This document shows, one piece after another, positions 7,521 to 16,111 of a DNA stretch of 64,000 nucleotides. Position 1 is the first letter of the stretch. Every line of letters starts with the position of its first letter. The notes below the pieces were generated by a model. That model saw nothing but the letters and a program-made list of their open reading frames with translations. It did no database searches and was not told where the DNA came from. Position numbers and translations under genes: made by a program. Source of the DNA: Actinopolymorpha alba DSM 45243 (GTDB lineage Bacteria > Actinomycetota > Actinomycetes > Propionibacteriales > Actinopolymorphaceae); assembly GCF_000373925.1 (NCBI RefSeq), contig NZ_KB892709.1:76259-140258 (forward strand). Reading direction: 5' to 3'.

Positions 7521-8081
7521 TCAGCGACGTACGGTGTCGAGGACCGTCTGGACGACCGCCTCGATCGGCACGCTCGTGTCGATCTCCAGCGTGCAACCGT
7601 CACGCAGCAAGGGCTCGACAGTCTCGACATAGGTCAGGACGTCGGCAAGCTCGTCAGGGTGTTTGCCGTAGGGATTGTTGGTTCGGGTGGCCAACCGTTC
7701 GACGATCACCGGTACCGGAGCACTGAGGAGGATGATGTGGTCGAACTGGCGGTAGAACTTCCCCTGGTTCCGCACCGTGCCACTGACGAACAGCACCTCG
7801 GCGTCCTCGGTCGACAGGAGCTGCTGGAACTCCTCGTGCCACATCCACTCTCCGTCCTGACCAGCCGTGTCGGCCCCATCGGCTGCGTTGGTCGTATGGG
7901 AGTCGGCGGACTCGGGCGAGTCATTCTGGCTGGCTTGCCTGGCGTCACTGGACCGGGGCACGAACCGTTGCAGGCTCGGGTGGCTGTCGCTATCCACGGT
8001 CTTGTAACCGTGCGAAGCCAACCTGTTGAGCAACGTCGACTTACCGGTGCCCGACATCCCGGTGATGAGTACCCGGAGCAT
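7521..8081 (-). CDS. Small P-loop kinase with a Ser/Asp-rich insert
   Basis: 186-residue P-loop protein. Walker A is GMSGTGKST at about residues 8-16, and a lid-like region (VERLATRTNNPYGK) lies near residue 137. Between residues about 45 and 80 there is a polar low-complexity insert (SSDARQASQNDSPESADSHT) not expected in compact nucleoside kinases. The fold resembles shikimate/adenylate kinase-like AAA_18 proteins; the substrate is unknown. It is divergent from the next kinase gene with a 397-bp gap that contains repeat doublet 2 and no other gene. Confidence 0.75.
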   Translation of the reverse strand: MLRVLITGMSGTGKSTLLNRLASHGYKTVDSDSHPSLQRFVPRSSDARQASQNDSPESADSHTTNAADGADTAGQDGEWMWHEEFQQLLSTEDAEVLFVSGTVRNQGKFYRQFDHIILLSAPVPVIVERLATRTNNPYGKHPDELADVLTYVETVEPLLRDGCTLEIDTSVPIEAVVQTVLDTVRR

Positions 8082-8192
8082 CCCGGCAGACTAGCCGGCT
8101 TTCGTCGGATGTGTGCGTCCTACTTCGGCGGTCGGAACGCCCTAACTCGGCGGGTCGGTGGCGTTGCCGCAGCGGCGTGCGGCTAGGCCGGC

Positions 8193-8211
8193 CGTGCCCC
8201 CCGCGTGCCCC
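8193..8211. repeat. Repeat doublet 2 (CGTGCCCC x2, 11-nt period)
   Basis: Variant of the doublets at 6751 and 9054. The flanks also align with the 9054 copy (CCGTGC at the left, CAAGC at the right). It lies between two divergent kinase genes. Confidence 0.5.
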
Positions 8212-8478
8212 AAGCCAGGGCCGATCAGAGTCCGCAGCGGTCAATGGCGGTCAGGTCGAATGGGCTCGGACGCGGGACGATCTACGCTCACGGCAGTCTG
8301 AGACCCAACGGTCCTTTGCAAGGCAGGGGCTGGGGTGCACAATCCCTCCGCCGCTCCCCTTGATGCTTCGTCCCTGGAGGTCTCGGGGAGAGGCGGCCAG
8401 CAGAAGCGCCAGATGGATGTTTGGCGGCACAGAAACTCACGTGCGGGACCCGACTCCAGCACGAAACGATGTCTGCCC

Positions 8479-9021
8479 ATGGCCGTTCAAGATGCAAGCC
8501 GCTCCGACACTGATCTCTTGCTCATCGCCGGCCGTTCGGGAGTCGGCAAGACTACCGTCAGCGTCGAGGTGTCGTCCCAGCTCAAGCGCTCAAACGTAGG
8601 TCACGCCCGTATCGACGGCGACTGGCTCGACCTCGCCTTCCCGCAGGCGCCGAGTGAGCTTTTCGACAGGAACTTCCGATCGCTGTGGCAGAACTACCAG
8701 GCTTTTGGTTGCACTCGCCTGATCTACTCCAACTGGGCCAGCATCAAGAACATGAAACGGATTGTCGGGCTGATAGGCGGACAGCCTCGCGTCATCGGCG
8801 TCCTGCTGCTTTGCTCGGACGAGACGGCAATACAGCGACTCGGGAGCCGCGAGACCGGCTACGACCTCCAATGGCATCTGGAAAACCTCAGGCAGACTCC
8901 GGTCAACGAGCGAGATCAGGATCAACTCACGCCCACTTGGGTAACGCGCGTGCACAGCGATAACCGCTCTGTCCAAGATGTGGCATCCGAAGTTGTCAGT
9001 CTTACTCGTTGGGTGCAGTGA
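8479..9021 (+). CDS. P-loop NTPase / small-molecule kinase
   Basis: About 180 residues from the ATG chosen here; an upstream in-frame ATG would add 48 residues with no similarity. Walker A is AGRSGVGKTT near residue 17. A substrate-binding type segment (HARIDGDWLDLAFPQ) follows near residue 40, and a C-terminal lid is seen (RLGSRETGYDLQWH). The architecture matches uncharacterised AAA/gluconokinase-like proteins of actinobacteria. Base composition looks lower in G+C than the chromosome around it, judged by eye, consistent with transfer. It is the third small P-loop kinase of the island. Confidence 0.75.
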   Translation: MAVQDASRSDTDLLLIAGRSGVGKTTVSVEVSSQLKRSNVGHARIDGDWLDLAFPQAPSELFDRNFRSLWQNYQAFGCTRLIYSNWASIKNMKRIVGLIGGQPRVIGVLLLCSDETAIQRLGSRETGYDLQWHLENLRQTPVNERDQDQLTPTWVTRVHSDNRSVQDVASEVVSLTRWVQ

Positions 9022-9053
9022 GGCACGGCGTCCACATGAGAGGACTGGCGGGC

Positions 9054-9072
9054 CGTGCAACCCGCGTGCAAC
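9054..9072. repeat. Repeat doublet 3 (CGTGCAAC x2, 11-nt period)
   Basis: CGTGCAAC at 9054 and 9065, between the third kinase gene and the integrase remnant. Closely matches doublet 1, including the CCC after the first unit. Confidence 0.6.
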
Positions 9073-9247
9073 AAGCAGCCGGGTATCAACATGCCGAGGA
9101 TTTCCGTCACGCGCCCGACCACCCAGAACCGGCTCCGGACCCGCCACCAGAGGCCCCGCCGGCAGCCCACCACCGCCTGGATACCCCACCCCAACCACCC
9201 GTCCCGAATTTCTGTCATTTCTGTCAGAGGGTCCAGAGAGCTAGCCG

Positions 9248-9814
9248 TTGAGGGTCGCCCGATCTTCCCTGCCCAAGTTCGTCGGTGCGACCCCAACGGA
9301 CGCTCACCACGTCCGTCGCGACCTGCGAGAGGCGCGCTCACCTGTGGGAGCGGAGTCGCGCCAAGAGCTTGGACGCAGGCTCCCGAAGGTGCGGCGGTCG
9401 ACTCGACTCACTCAGGCCGACACTGCGAAGCGGCTTGGCTGGCCACAGTCGAGGGTCAGCCTGCTCGAGACAGCCCGAGTGCGGCTTGACCTGACGGACG
9501 CCGCACTGCTCCTGGATCTGTACAACGTGTCGGGAGCCGCTCGGGCGGACCGGCTGGACCTGGCTGGGCGGGCGGCCGAGGGCAGCCAGTCCGACGCACT
9601 GGCCTGGATCACGTCGCACGCTTTCCGCAAGACGACTGCGACGATCCTGGACGACGCGGGGCAGAGCGCACGGCAGATCGCCGACCAGCTCGGGCATGCC
9701 CGACCCTCGCTCACTCAGGACGTGTACATGGGACGGCGGGCCAAGAACCCGGATTCAGCAGCGGCTCTGGAGGCCGCCCTGAACAGGGACCGGGAGACCA
9801 AAACCATGGGATAA
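9248..9814 (+). pseudogene. C-terminal half of a tyrosine integrase with embedded HTH (right copy)
   Basis: 188 codons. RDLREARSPVG (integrase) runs into a DUF5753-type HTH segment (LTQADTAKRLGWPQSRVSLL, then LLDLYNVSGAARADRLDLAG). It then returns to integrase at ALAWITSHAFRKTTATIL. The HxxR box (HAFR), the third-box histidine (LGHARPS) and the nucleophile tyrosine (TQDVYMG) are present, but the N-terminal arm/core-binding domains and the first catalytic arginine are not. It cannot be a complete recombinase. It lies directly beside the tRNA-Lys 3' end, where an integrase gene normally sits in an integrated element. Either a real HTH insertion in the ancestral integrase or a recombinational scar. 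Confidence 0.75.
9312..9520 (+). repeat. Direct repeat, right copy (integrase/HTH segment)
   Basis: Partner of 2553-2761. The left copy keeps more integrase sequence on its 5' side, the right copy on its 3' side, so together they would reconstruct a longer integrase-HTH-integrase frame. Confidence 0.8.
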
Positions 9815-9836
9815 CCCATGGGAACCGGATACACGA

Positions 9837-9866
9837 AAGCCCAGGTCGGCGCTCTGACCTGGGCTT
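9837..9866. terminator. Bidirectional terminator hairpin
   Basis: Perfect 11-bp arms AAGCCCAGGTC and GACCTGGGCTT with an 8-nt loop, between the plus-strand integrase remnant and the 3' end of the minus-strand tRNA-Lys. It is placed to end both transcripts. Confidence 0.75.
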
Positions 9867-9869
9867 CTG

Positions 9870-9942
<73 letters not shown>

Positions 9943-10002
9943 GCGCCCCGCTTGGGACTCGGAGATGTTAGCAGTGCCCGCCTCCGCCGGTGAAATCCAG
10001 GG

Positions 10003-11568
10003 TCACCGCCACCGGGCAAGGACTGCCTGCGCCGCGTTGTGCCCGCCGATCCCGCTCACCGCACCGCCGCGGCGGGCGCCGCTGCCGCAGATGAACAGGT
10101 TGGGTATGTCGGTCTCGACGCCCCATCTGCCGACGTCCTCAGGGGACTCGGCCCAGGGCCAGGCCAGGTCGCCGTGGAAGATGTGCCCGCCCGGCATCCC
10201 GACGGACGCCTCGACGTCGAGCGGGCTCTTCACCTCCAGGCAGAGGCGGCCGTTCTGATCAAGGGCCAGGCAGTCCTCGATCGGTTCGTCGAGGTAGGCG
10301 TTGAGGCCCGCAAGGTAGCCCTGCGCCGCCTTGTCGCGTACCGCCGTGTTGTCCTGCTCGAACAACCGCGCCGGCGTGTGCAGACCGAACAACGTGAGGG
10401 TGTGCCAGCCGGCCCGGACCAGGTCGGGGGAGAGGATTGTCGGGTCGGTCAGGGTATGGCAGTAGAGCTCGCCCGGCAGCCTGGTGGGCAGGGTGCCTGA
10501 CTCGGCCTCGTCGTACGCCTTCTGGAGATCGGCGTACCCCTCGTCGACATGGAACGTCCCCGCGAACGCCTGCCGCGGGTCAGCGCCGGACCGCAGCCGT
10601 GGCAGCCGGGTCAGCAGCAGGTTGACCTTGACCTGCGCGCCCTCGGGCGCCTCGACCCCATGAGGGCTCCCGCCCCGCAGCCGGGACAGGGTCACCGGCG
10701 CGACGCCGGAGAGGACGTACGCCGCCGACACAGTGCGTTCCTCGCCGTCCGCGACGTACGTCACCTCGGCGTCCCGACCGTCGGCGGCGACCTTGACCAC
10801 CTCCGCGCCGGTGAGGAGGCGCGCGCCGGCCGCCCGCGCGGCCCGGGAGAACTCGGCCGTCACGGCGCCCATGCCGCCCACGGGTACCCGCCACTCGCCG
10901 GTGCCGTTGCCGATGAGGTGGTAGAGGAAGCAGCGGTTCTGCCGCAACGACGGGTCCTGCGCGTGGCTGAAGGTGCCGATCACAGCGTCGGTCAGCGCCA
11001 CGCCGCGGACCATATCGTCGGCGAACGTCCGCTCGACGATCTCCCCGAGTGGGCGGTCCACGAACCCGTCCCAGGTGCGCACCCCCGTCCGCTCCAGCTG
11101 CGACCGGAGCTGGCTTGCCGGCCGCAGCGGCTCCATCATGGTGGGCGCGACGACCCGGGCGAGTTCCGCGAGGTCGGCGTAGAAGCTCTGCCAGGCGGCG
11201 TACTCCCGATCCGACCCGGTGAGTGCCCGGAACGACTCCGCCGTCGCCGGGCCGGGGTCGCGTTCCACGAGCAGGCCGCGGTGGGTGCCGTCGCGGACGA
11301 CGGGGGTGTACGACGCGACCGCGCGGGAACGCAGGTCAAGGGTCAGACCGAGGTCCCGGATGATCTGGTCGGGGAGCAGGCTCACGAGGTAGGAGTAGCG
11401 CGAGAGCCGGGCGTCGACGCCCGGAAACACCCGCTCGCTCACGGCCGCGCCGCCCGTCACGTCGAGCCGCTCGAGTACAAGTACGGAGAGGCCGGCCTGA
11501 GCGAGATACGCCGCCCCGACCAGGGCGTTGTGTCCACCGCCGACCACGACCACATCGCAGCGTTCCAC
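10003..11568 (-). CDS. FAD-dependent oxidoreductase, CrtI/PYROXD2-like
   Basis: 521-residue flavoprotein of the phytoene desaturase/PYROXD2 superfamily. The N-terminal dinucleotide fold is VVVGGGHNALVGAAYLAQAG, and the C-terminal FAD-binding segment is PNLFICGSGARRGGAVSGIG. CrtI-type enzymes desaturate carotenoids, but no other carotenoid gene is nearby, so the substrate is open. The start is a GTG that gives the canonical Rossmann N-terminus. It is transcribed alone and read toward the tRNA-Lys. Confidence 0.88.
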   Translation of the reverse strand: MERCDVVVVGGGHNALVGAAYLAQAGLSVLVLERLDVTGGAAVSERVFPGVDARLSRYSYLVSLLPDQIIRDLGLTLDLRSRAVASYTPVVRDGTHRGLLVERDPGPATAESFRALTGSDREYAAWQSFYADLAELARVVAPTMMEPLRPASQLRSQLERTGVRTWDGFVDRPLGEIVERTFADDMVRGVALTDAVIGTFSHAQDPSLRQNRCFLYHLIGNGTGEWRVPVGGMGAVTAEFSRAARAAGARLLTGAEVVKVAADGRDAEVTYVADGEERTVSAAYVLSGVAPVTLSRLRGGSPHGVEAPEGAQVKVNLLLTRLPRLRSGADPRQAFAGTFHVDEGYADLQKAYDEAESGTLPTRLPGELYCHTLTDPTILSPDLVRAGWHTLTLFGLHTPARLFEQDNTAVRDKAAQGYLAGLNAYLDEPIEDCLALDQNGRLCLEVKSPLDVEASVGMPGGHIFHGDLAWPWAESPEDVGRWGVETDIPNLFICGSGARRGGAVSGIGGHNAAQAVLARWR

Positions 11569-11687
11569 CGGAGCAGCCTACGGCCGAGCGGGGCGAGCGG
11601 CCACACCCGCGGCGTCGCCGGGGAATGGCCGGGGCAGAGTCGGCGGTTATACCCGCCGGGGTATCCGAACTTTCGAGGAGGCAATCC

Positions 11688-12068
11688 ATGGCCACCACCA
11701 ACGTCACCGCGGCCACCTTCAACGAGACCGTTCAGGACAACGGCATCGTTCTGGTCGATTTCTGGGCATCATGGTGCGGGCCATGCCGGATGTTCGGGCC
11801 GATCTTCGAGCAGGCATCGGAGAAGAACCCCGACATCGTGTTCGCGAAGGTGGACACCGAGGCGGAGCAGGAGCTTGCTACGGCCGCCAACATCACGTCC
11901 ATCCCGACGCTGATGGCGTTCCGTGACGGCATCCTGGTGTTCGCCCAGCCGGGTGCGCTGCCGGCGCCGGCGCTGGACCAGGTGATCGACGCGGTGCGCG
12001 GGCTCGACATGGACGACGTACGCGCGCAGATCGCCGCCGAGGGCGAGCGCGAAGAGGCCACGTCCTGA
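11688..12068 (+). CDS. Thioredoxin
   Basis: 126-residue thioredoxin-fold protein with the redox motif WASWCGPCR and cis-proline segment (SIPTLMAF). It reduces protein disulfides in the cytoplasm, with electrons from thioredoxin reductase. It is slightly longer than the usual ~108 residues because of a charged C-terminal extension (DDVRAQIAAEGEREEATS). The ATG start has GAGGAGG 7 nt upstream. No thioredoxin reductase gene is adjacent, so this is probably a secondary thioredoxin. Confidence 0.95.
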   Translation: MATTNVTAATFNETVQDNGIVLVDFWASWCGPCRMFGPIFEQASEKNPDIVFAKVDTEAEQELATAANITSIPTLMAFRDGILVFAQPGALPAPALDQVIDAVRGLDMDDVRAQIAAEGEREEATS

Positions 12069-12101
12069 CGCGAGGAGGACGGCGGGGGCTACGCGTCCAG
12101 G

Positions 12102-12740
12102 TCAGGGGAGGATCTTGACCGCGCTGCCGAACGCCGTCCCCAGCGTGAACTGCAAGGTGATGTGGAGCAGGCCCAGGCCCTCCAGGTAGCGGGAGCGGGC
12201 GAGCGGTCCGGCGTCCAGCGGACGCAAACCACCCGCCTCGACCAGGCCGGCGACCCTCGCCTTGGCGTCGGCGTCGTCACCGGCGAGGAACACGTCCAGC
12301 GGCTGTCCCGCGACCGTACCGACCGTGAGGGTTCCGGCGAACGTCGTGTTGAACGCCTTGACGACGCGCGCCGACGCCGGCACCCGCCGCGCGATCTCCT
12401 CCGCGGCGGAGCTGTCGGCGGGCGTACTGAGTCCGTCGTACGTCGCGTTGATCGGGTTGGTGATGTCGACGATGGTCTTGTCGGCTAGCTGCTCGCCGTA
12501 ACTGTCGATCAACCCGGCCACCGCGACGTACGGTATGGCGAAGACGACGACCTCGCCCCGTATGTCGTCGCCGATCGTGCCCGGAGAGACGCGGCCGTCG
12601 CTCGCGGCACGGAGTTCGTCAACGAGCGTCGCGGCGTGCCCCGCGTCGCGGTCGAGGATCTGGACGTCGTTGCCGCCGGCGAGGAGTCGGGTGGCGATGC
12701 CGCGGGCCATGTTGCCCGCTCCAAGGATGGTGACCTGCAC
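12102..12740 (-). CDS. NADPH-dependent F420 reductase-like protein
   Basis: 212 residues. The N-terminal NADP-binding fold is VTILGAGNMARGIATRLLAG, followed by the DITNPINATYDG and KAFNTTFAG segments typical of F420H2:NADP oxidoreductases. The reaction transfers hydride between NADPH and the deazaflavin F420, supplying F420H2 to actinobacterial reductases. The GTG start has AGGAGG 6 nt upstream. The length matches the family. It is monocistronic as far as seen. Confidence 0.88.
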   Translation of the reverse strand: MQVTILGAGNMARGIATRLLAGGNDVQILDRDAGHAATLVDELRAASDGRVSPGTIGDDIRGEVVVFAIPYVAVAGLIDSYGEQLADKTIVDITNPINATYDGLSTPADSSAAEEIARRVPASARVVKAFNTTFAGTLTVGTVAGQPLDVFLAGDDADAKARVAGLVEAGGLRPLDAGPLARSRYLEGLGLLHITLQFTLGTAFGSAVKILP

Positions 12741-12821
12741 AGAGCGCCTCCTGCCCGGGCGAGGACCGAGTGTTCACTCAGGACATACCCGGCGCGCAGG
12801 TCACAGGAACGACAGCTTGGA

Positions 12822-13556
12822 CTACTCAGCGCTCGAGCGGGCCACCAGCCGCGTAAAGCCGAGAGACCGGCCTCCGTCGGCCCTCAGCATGGGGATGTCG
12901 CCGCTGTCGTCGGGTTGGTCGTACGCCTGGTTGCCCACGGTGTTCCACAGCAGCCAGTCGTCCCAGCCGTGCGGCAGCAGATCGGCGGTCTCGACGGTCA
13001 CCGCTCCCGAGGTCTCCCAGTGCCGCCGCCACCACTCCGGACCGTGGAACCCCGCTGGATCCGACTCCGGTTCCACCCGGTGGCCGGGCACCACGATGCC
13101 GATCTGACCGCCCGGCCGTACGAACCGCGCGTAGTACGAAAGGTAGAGCTCGTCGGTCCCGAAGTAGTGGTAGGAGTCGATGCTCACCAGCGCGTCGAAG
13201 AAGCCTTCGGCGAACGGCAGGTCATGCGCCTCGGCGTAGATCGGAAACACCTGGTCGTGCAGGCCCTGCTCTCGGATGCGTTGCCAGTTGTCAGTGGGCT
13301 TGATCCACAGGTCAGTCGCCCACGCTTTCACGCCGAACTCCTTCGCCAGGAAGATCGATGTGATCGCCTTGCCGCATCCCATGTCGAGGACCCGCATGCC
13401 GGGCTCGAGCGCCATGACTTCGGCGAGCGCTTCGGCCAGCCACAGGGGATTGGGCCCCATCGCGTGCTCGTAGACCCACCTGTGCGGGTACGCCGACGAG
13501 CGTGGGTAGCGGGCCAGCGTCAAACGTTCGCGTAGCTCGTCATCAGTCATCGGCAT
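12822..13556 (-). CDS. SAM-dependent methyltransferase
   Basis: 244-residue class I methyltransferase. Motif I is VLDMGCGKAITSIFLA (about residues 56-71) and the post-I acidic residue is in AWATDLW. An IDSYHYFGTDELYLSYYARF segment resembles cyclopropane-synthase-like/UbiE-type small-molecule methyltransferases. The substrate is not predictable. The start ATG gives MPMTDDELRERL; MTDDE three codons in is an alternative. It stands alone, with hemC following after a 138-bp gap that includes a GCAAGCGCTTAA motif at about 13588. Confidence 0.85.
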   Translation of the reverse strand: MPMTDDELRERLTLARYPRSSAYPHRWVYEHAMGPNPLWLAEALAEVMALEPGMRVLDMGCGKAITSIFLAKEFGVKAWATDLWIKPTDNWQRIREQGLHDQVFPIYAEAHDLPFAEGFFDALVSIDSYHYFGTDELYLSYYARFVRPGGQIGIVVPGHRVEPESDPAGFHGPEWWRRHWETSGAVTVETADLLPHGWDDWLLWNTVGNQAYDQPDDSGDIPMLRADGGRSLGFTRLVARSSAE

Positions 13557-13694
13557 GGCGGCAAAGCCTCGCCTTGCGTCAGCCGTCGCGCAAGCGCTTA
13601 ACGCGACCCGGCCGAGGCGGCGAGTCCGCGGCGCAGATGCTCGCAGCTGCCGCCCGGGTCATTACCTACGGCGCTCTGGAGATCGCCCGCGAGT

Positions 13695-14627
13695 TCAAGG
13701 GTTCCTGATCGCTGCCAGAATGCCGGCCGCACCCTGTGCGAGGAGATCGGCCGCCACGGAGGCGCTGAGCTTCTCCGGGTCGTCGGCCGGCCCCTCTCCA
13801 GCCGCCGTGACCTGGTCCCCACCATCCAGGGAGGTTACGGCGGCGGAGAGGTGCAGGAGCCCGTCAGGACCGATCCTGCCCCAGGCGCCGACCGGGACGG
13901 AACAGCCTCCGTGAAGCTCGGCCAAGAGGGCGCGCTCGGCACGCACGCACGCGTCGACCTGCGGGTCTCCGGTCTGCGCCAGGAGCCTGGCGGCCAGGGA
14001 GTCGACGCGGACCTGGATGCCAAGCGCGCCCTGCCCGGGGGACGGAGGGAAGACGGCCGGGTCGAGCACCTCGTGCACGTCCGGGGTCAGGTCTAGCCGG
14101 TTCAGGCCCGCTGCCGCAAGCACCACCGCGTCGAGGGCGCCTTTGGTGGTCCGGGCAAGCCGCCCGGGAACGTTTCCGCGGATCGGGACCACGTCCAGGT
14201 CCGGTCGCAGGGCAAGAAGCTGAGCCACTCGGCGCGGGGCGCCCGTTCCGACACGAGCACCTTGCGGGAGTCCCGCCAGCGTCGATCCGCACAGGACGTC
14301 TCGCACGTCCTCACGAGGCCCAGGGGTGGTGAGCAGAGTCGTGCCTTCACAGACTGAGGTAGGCAGGTCCTTGAGCGAGTGCACGATCACGTCGACTCGC
14401 CCAGTGACGAGCGCCGCCTCCTGGTTCGTGGAGAAGGCGCTCCCGCCGGCCGTCTTGGCAACCTCAGCGAGAGTCGGGGTCACGCGGTCCTGGTCACCGC
14501 CTTCGAGGATGATCTCCCGCTTGAACGTCACCCCGGGGAATTGCTCGGCGATCGGCGTGAGCCACTCCGTGACCTGCGTCCGAGCAAGTTTGCTGGCTCG
14601 GGAACCGATTCGCACCACGTCGGTCAT
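13695..14627 (-). CDS. hemC: Hydroxymethylbilane synthase (porphobilinogen deaminase)
   Basis: 310 residues. Condenses four porphobilinogens into hydroxymethylbilane in tetrapyrrole synthesis. Seen: the N-terminal RIGSRASKLARTQ, the active-site HSLKDLPTS, the Arg-rich GTGAPRRVAQL and VPIRGNVPGRL segments, and the dipyrromethane-binding cysteine in LHGGCSVPVGA. The ATG at 14627 has GAGGAG 9 nt upstream; the frame is open for 50 more codons. It is isolated from hemA, hemD and hemB, which usually accompany hemC in actinobacteria, so it may be a second, divergent copy (inference). Confidence 0.9.
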   Translation of the reverse strand: MTDVVRIGSRASKLARTQVTEWLTPIAEQFPGVTFKREIILEGGDQDRVTPTLAEVAKTAGGSAFSTNQEAALVTGRVDVIVHSLKDLPTSVCEGTTLLTTPGPREDVRDVLCGSTLAGLPQGARVGTGAPRRVAQLLALRPDLDVVPIRGNVPGRLARTTKGALDAVVLAAAGLNRLDLTPDVHEVLDPAVFPPSPGQGALGIQVRVDSLAARLLAQTGDPQVDACVRAERALLAELHGGCSVPVGAWGRIGPDGLLHLSAAVTSLDGGDQVTAAGEGPADDPEKLSASVAADLLAQGAAGILAAIRNP

Positions 14628-14875
14628 TCGGGGCAACTCCTCGCCTAAAGCGGCTTGTTGACGCCCCATCGTACTTACACCAGAACCATGCACTTCCGAC
14701 AGATTGCCGTAGATCATGTCGGTCCGGCGGCGTACGCCGGCTCGCATTGCCCACAGGGGGAATCGGTCAGTCTCCAATGAGTGTCATCATCTGGAGGCGG
14801 AGCATCGCAGCGATCGCGTTGCACTCTCGGACCTCACCGCGGGAGCCTGAGTTGCAGCGGCGCCGCTATGGGACG

Positions 14876-15793
14876 ATGACGGTCATGTCTGACGAACAAA
14901 CGCCTCTCTCGGCTCGTCGTTCTGCGGCGGAGGAGTTTGTTCGAGAGGTCAACGCGCAGACCGGCGGTGACCTGCGGCTGATCGGGCTACCGGACCAGGG
15001 CATGGTGAGTGATGCCGCCTACGTACGCTGGCCGGACGGGCGCGCTGGCGTACTCACCCGATCGATCCTCAGTCCCGACGCGTTGCATTCCATCGCCGAG
15101 GTCCTGGCCGTGGCGTCTGCCCACGGTGTGCCGGTACCGCGGTATGAGCTGATCACTCCGCTTTCCCAAGGCGCAGCCATCGTTCAGCAACGCCTGCCTG
15201 GTTCACCACCACGGCACATCGATCCATCGATCGTCGACGCGATGGTCGCTGTCAACGAGTCCTTCGCCGGACTACTCGCCGACTGGCCACAGGTGGAAGT
15301 TCCACAGCTGCACCTACGCCAGAGCGGCGAGGGCTGGTGCCTGCACGAAACACTGCAGCGCTACGACGATCGCAGCAGAAGACTGCTCGGCTGGATCCAG
15401 GACGTCGCAACCACAGGCCCGAACCAGCTGACAGGTAATGACCTTGTGCACTGGGACTTCGTACCAGGCAACGTCTTGTTCGACCCGACGGGAGCCGTAA
15501 CAGGCGTCGTCGACTGGTTCACCATCGCACGCGGCGACCGCCATTTTGGACTGCTGAAACCGCGCTTCTACCTTCAACGGCTCGCTGCCGTCACTCCATC
15601 GCCCGGCTACCCAACCGTGACCGCCACGGCGATCGGTCGCTTGGACGAGCTCCTCGATCAACTGCTGGAACCCGCCACCTACGACGTCTACTGGGCGCAC
15701 TGGAGTCTGGCACTCATCGACTGGGCGATCCGCCACGGCACACAAACCGAGATCGACTGCTACCTCGACCTCGCCAGCACCCGTATCCGCTAA
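14876..15793 (+). CDS. Aminoglycoside phosphotransferase (APH) family protein
   Basis: 305-residue protein-kinase-like phosphotransferase. Catalytic loop LVHWDFVPGNVLFD (about residues 195-208) contains the Brenner-type HxD...N, followed by the metal-binding GVVDWFTIARGD. Family members phosphorylate aminoglycosides, choline, homoserine or other small alcohols. No resistance context is visible. Starts at ATG 14876 or, three codons later, ATG 14885. It is divergent from hemC across about 250 bp. Confidence 0.82.
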   Translation: MTVMSDEQTPLSARRSAAEEFVREVNAQTGGDLRLIGLPDQGMVSDAAYVRWPDGRAGVLTRSILSPDALHSIAEVLAVASAHGVPVPRYELITPLSQGAAIVQQRLPGSPPRHIDPSIVDAMVAVNESFAGLLADWPQVEVPQLHLRQSGEGWCLHETLQRYDDRSRRLLGWIQDVATTGPNQLTGNDLVHWDFVPGNVLFDPTGAVTGVVDWFTIARGDRHFGLLKPRFYLQRLAAVTPSPGYPTVTATAIGRLDELLDQLLEPATYDVYWAHWSLALIDWAIRHGTQTEIDCYLDLASTRIR

Positions 15794-15906
15794 CCCAAGC
15801 GGCCCGATGGGTGTCGTCAAGGGCGCACCCGCATCCGCTGCGGCGCGGCGCCGTCCCGCCGCGGCGGAGTAGCCGGGATTCGTAGAGCCGGTGGCTTCGG
15901 AACATT

Positions 15907-16107
15907 GTGTGGAGGGCCAGCCGCCCGCTGGAGCTGGTGTACGCGGCGGTGTTCACCGACGCGGTGGTGGTCAAGGTGCGAGACGGGCAGGTGGCCAACC
16001 GGCCGTTCTACGCCGCGATCGGTGTCACGGTGGACGGCTGCAAGGACGTGCTGGGCCTGTGGGCCGGCAGGGGCGGCGAGGGCGACAAGTTTTGGAGCTG
16101 TCGTTGA
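15907..16107 (+). pseudogene. IS256-family transposase fragment
   Basis: About 60 codons match the catalytic core of Mutator/IS256 transposases: RPLELVYAAVFTDAVVVKVR, then DGQVANRPFYAAIGVTVDG, then KDVLGLWAGRGGEGDKFW. The aspartate in FTDA corresponds to the first DDE residue. Both ends of the transposase are missing, the frame closes shortly after KFW, and no terminal inverted repeats are evident. It is an old insertion scar between the APH gene and map. Confidence 0.85.
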
Positions 16108-16111
16108 CGTG

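Noticed and set aside
10549-11913. 454-codon plus-strand frame antisense to the CrtI-like gene
   Set aside because: Antisense artefact extending into the thioredoxin gene; Arg/His/Pro-rich low-complexity sequence.
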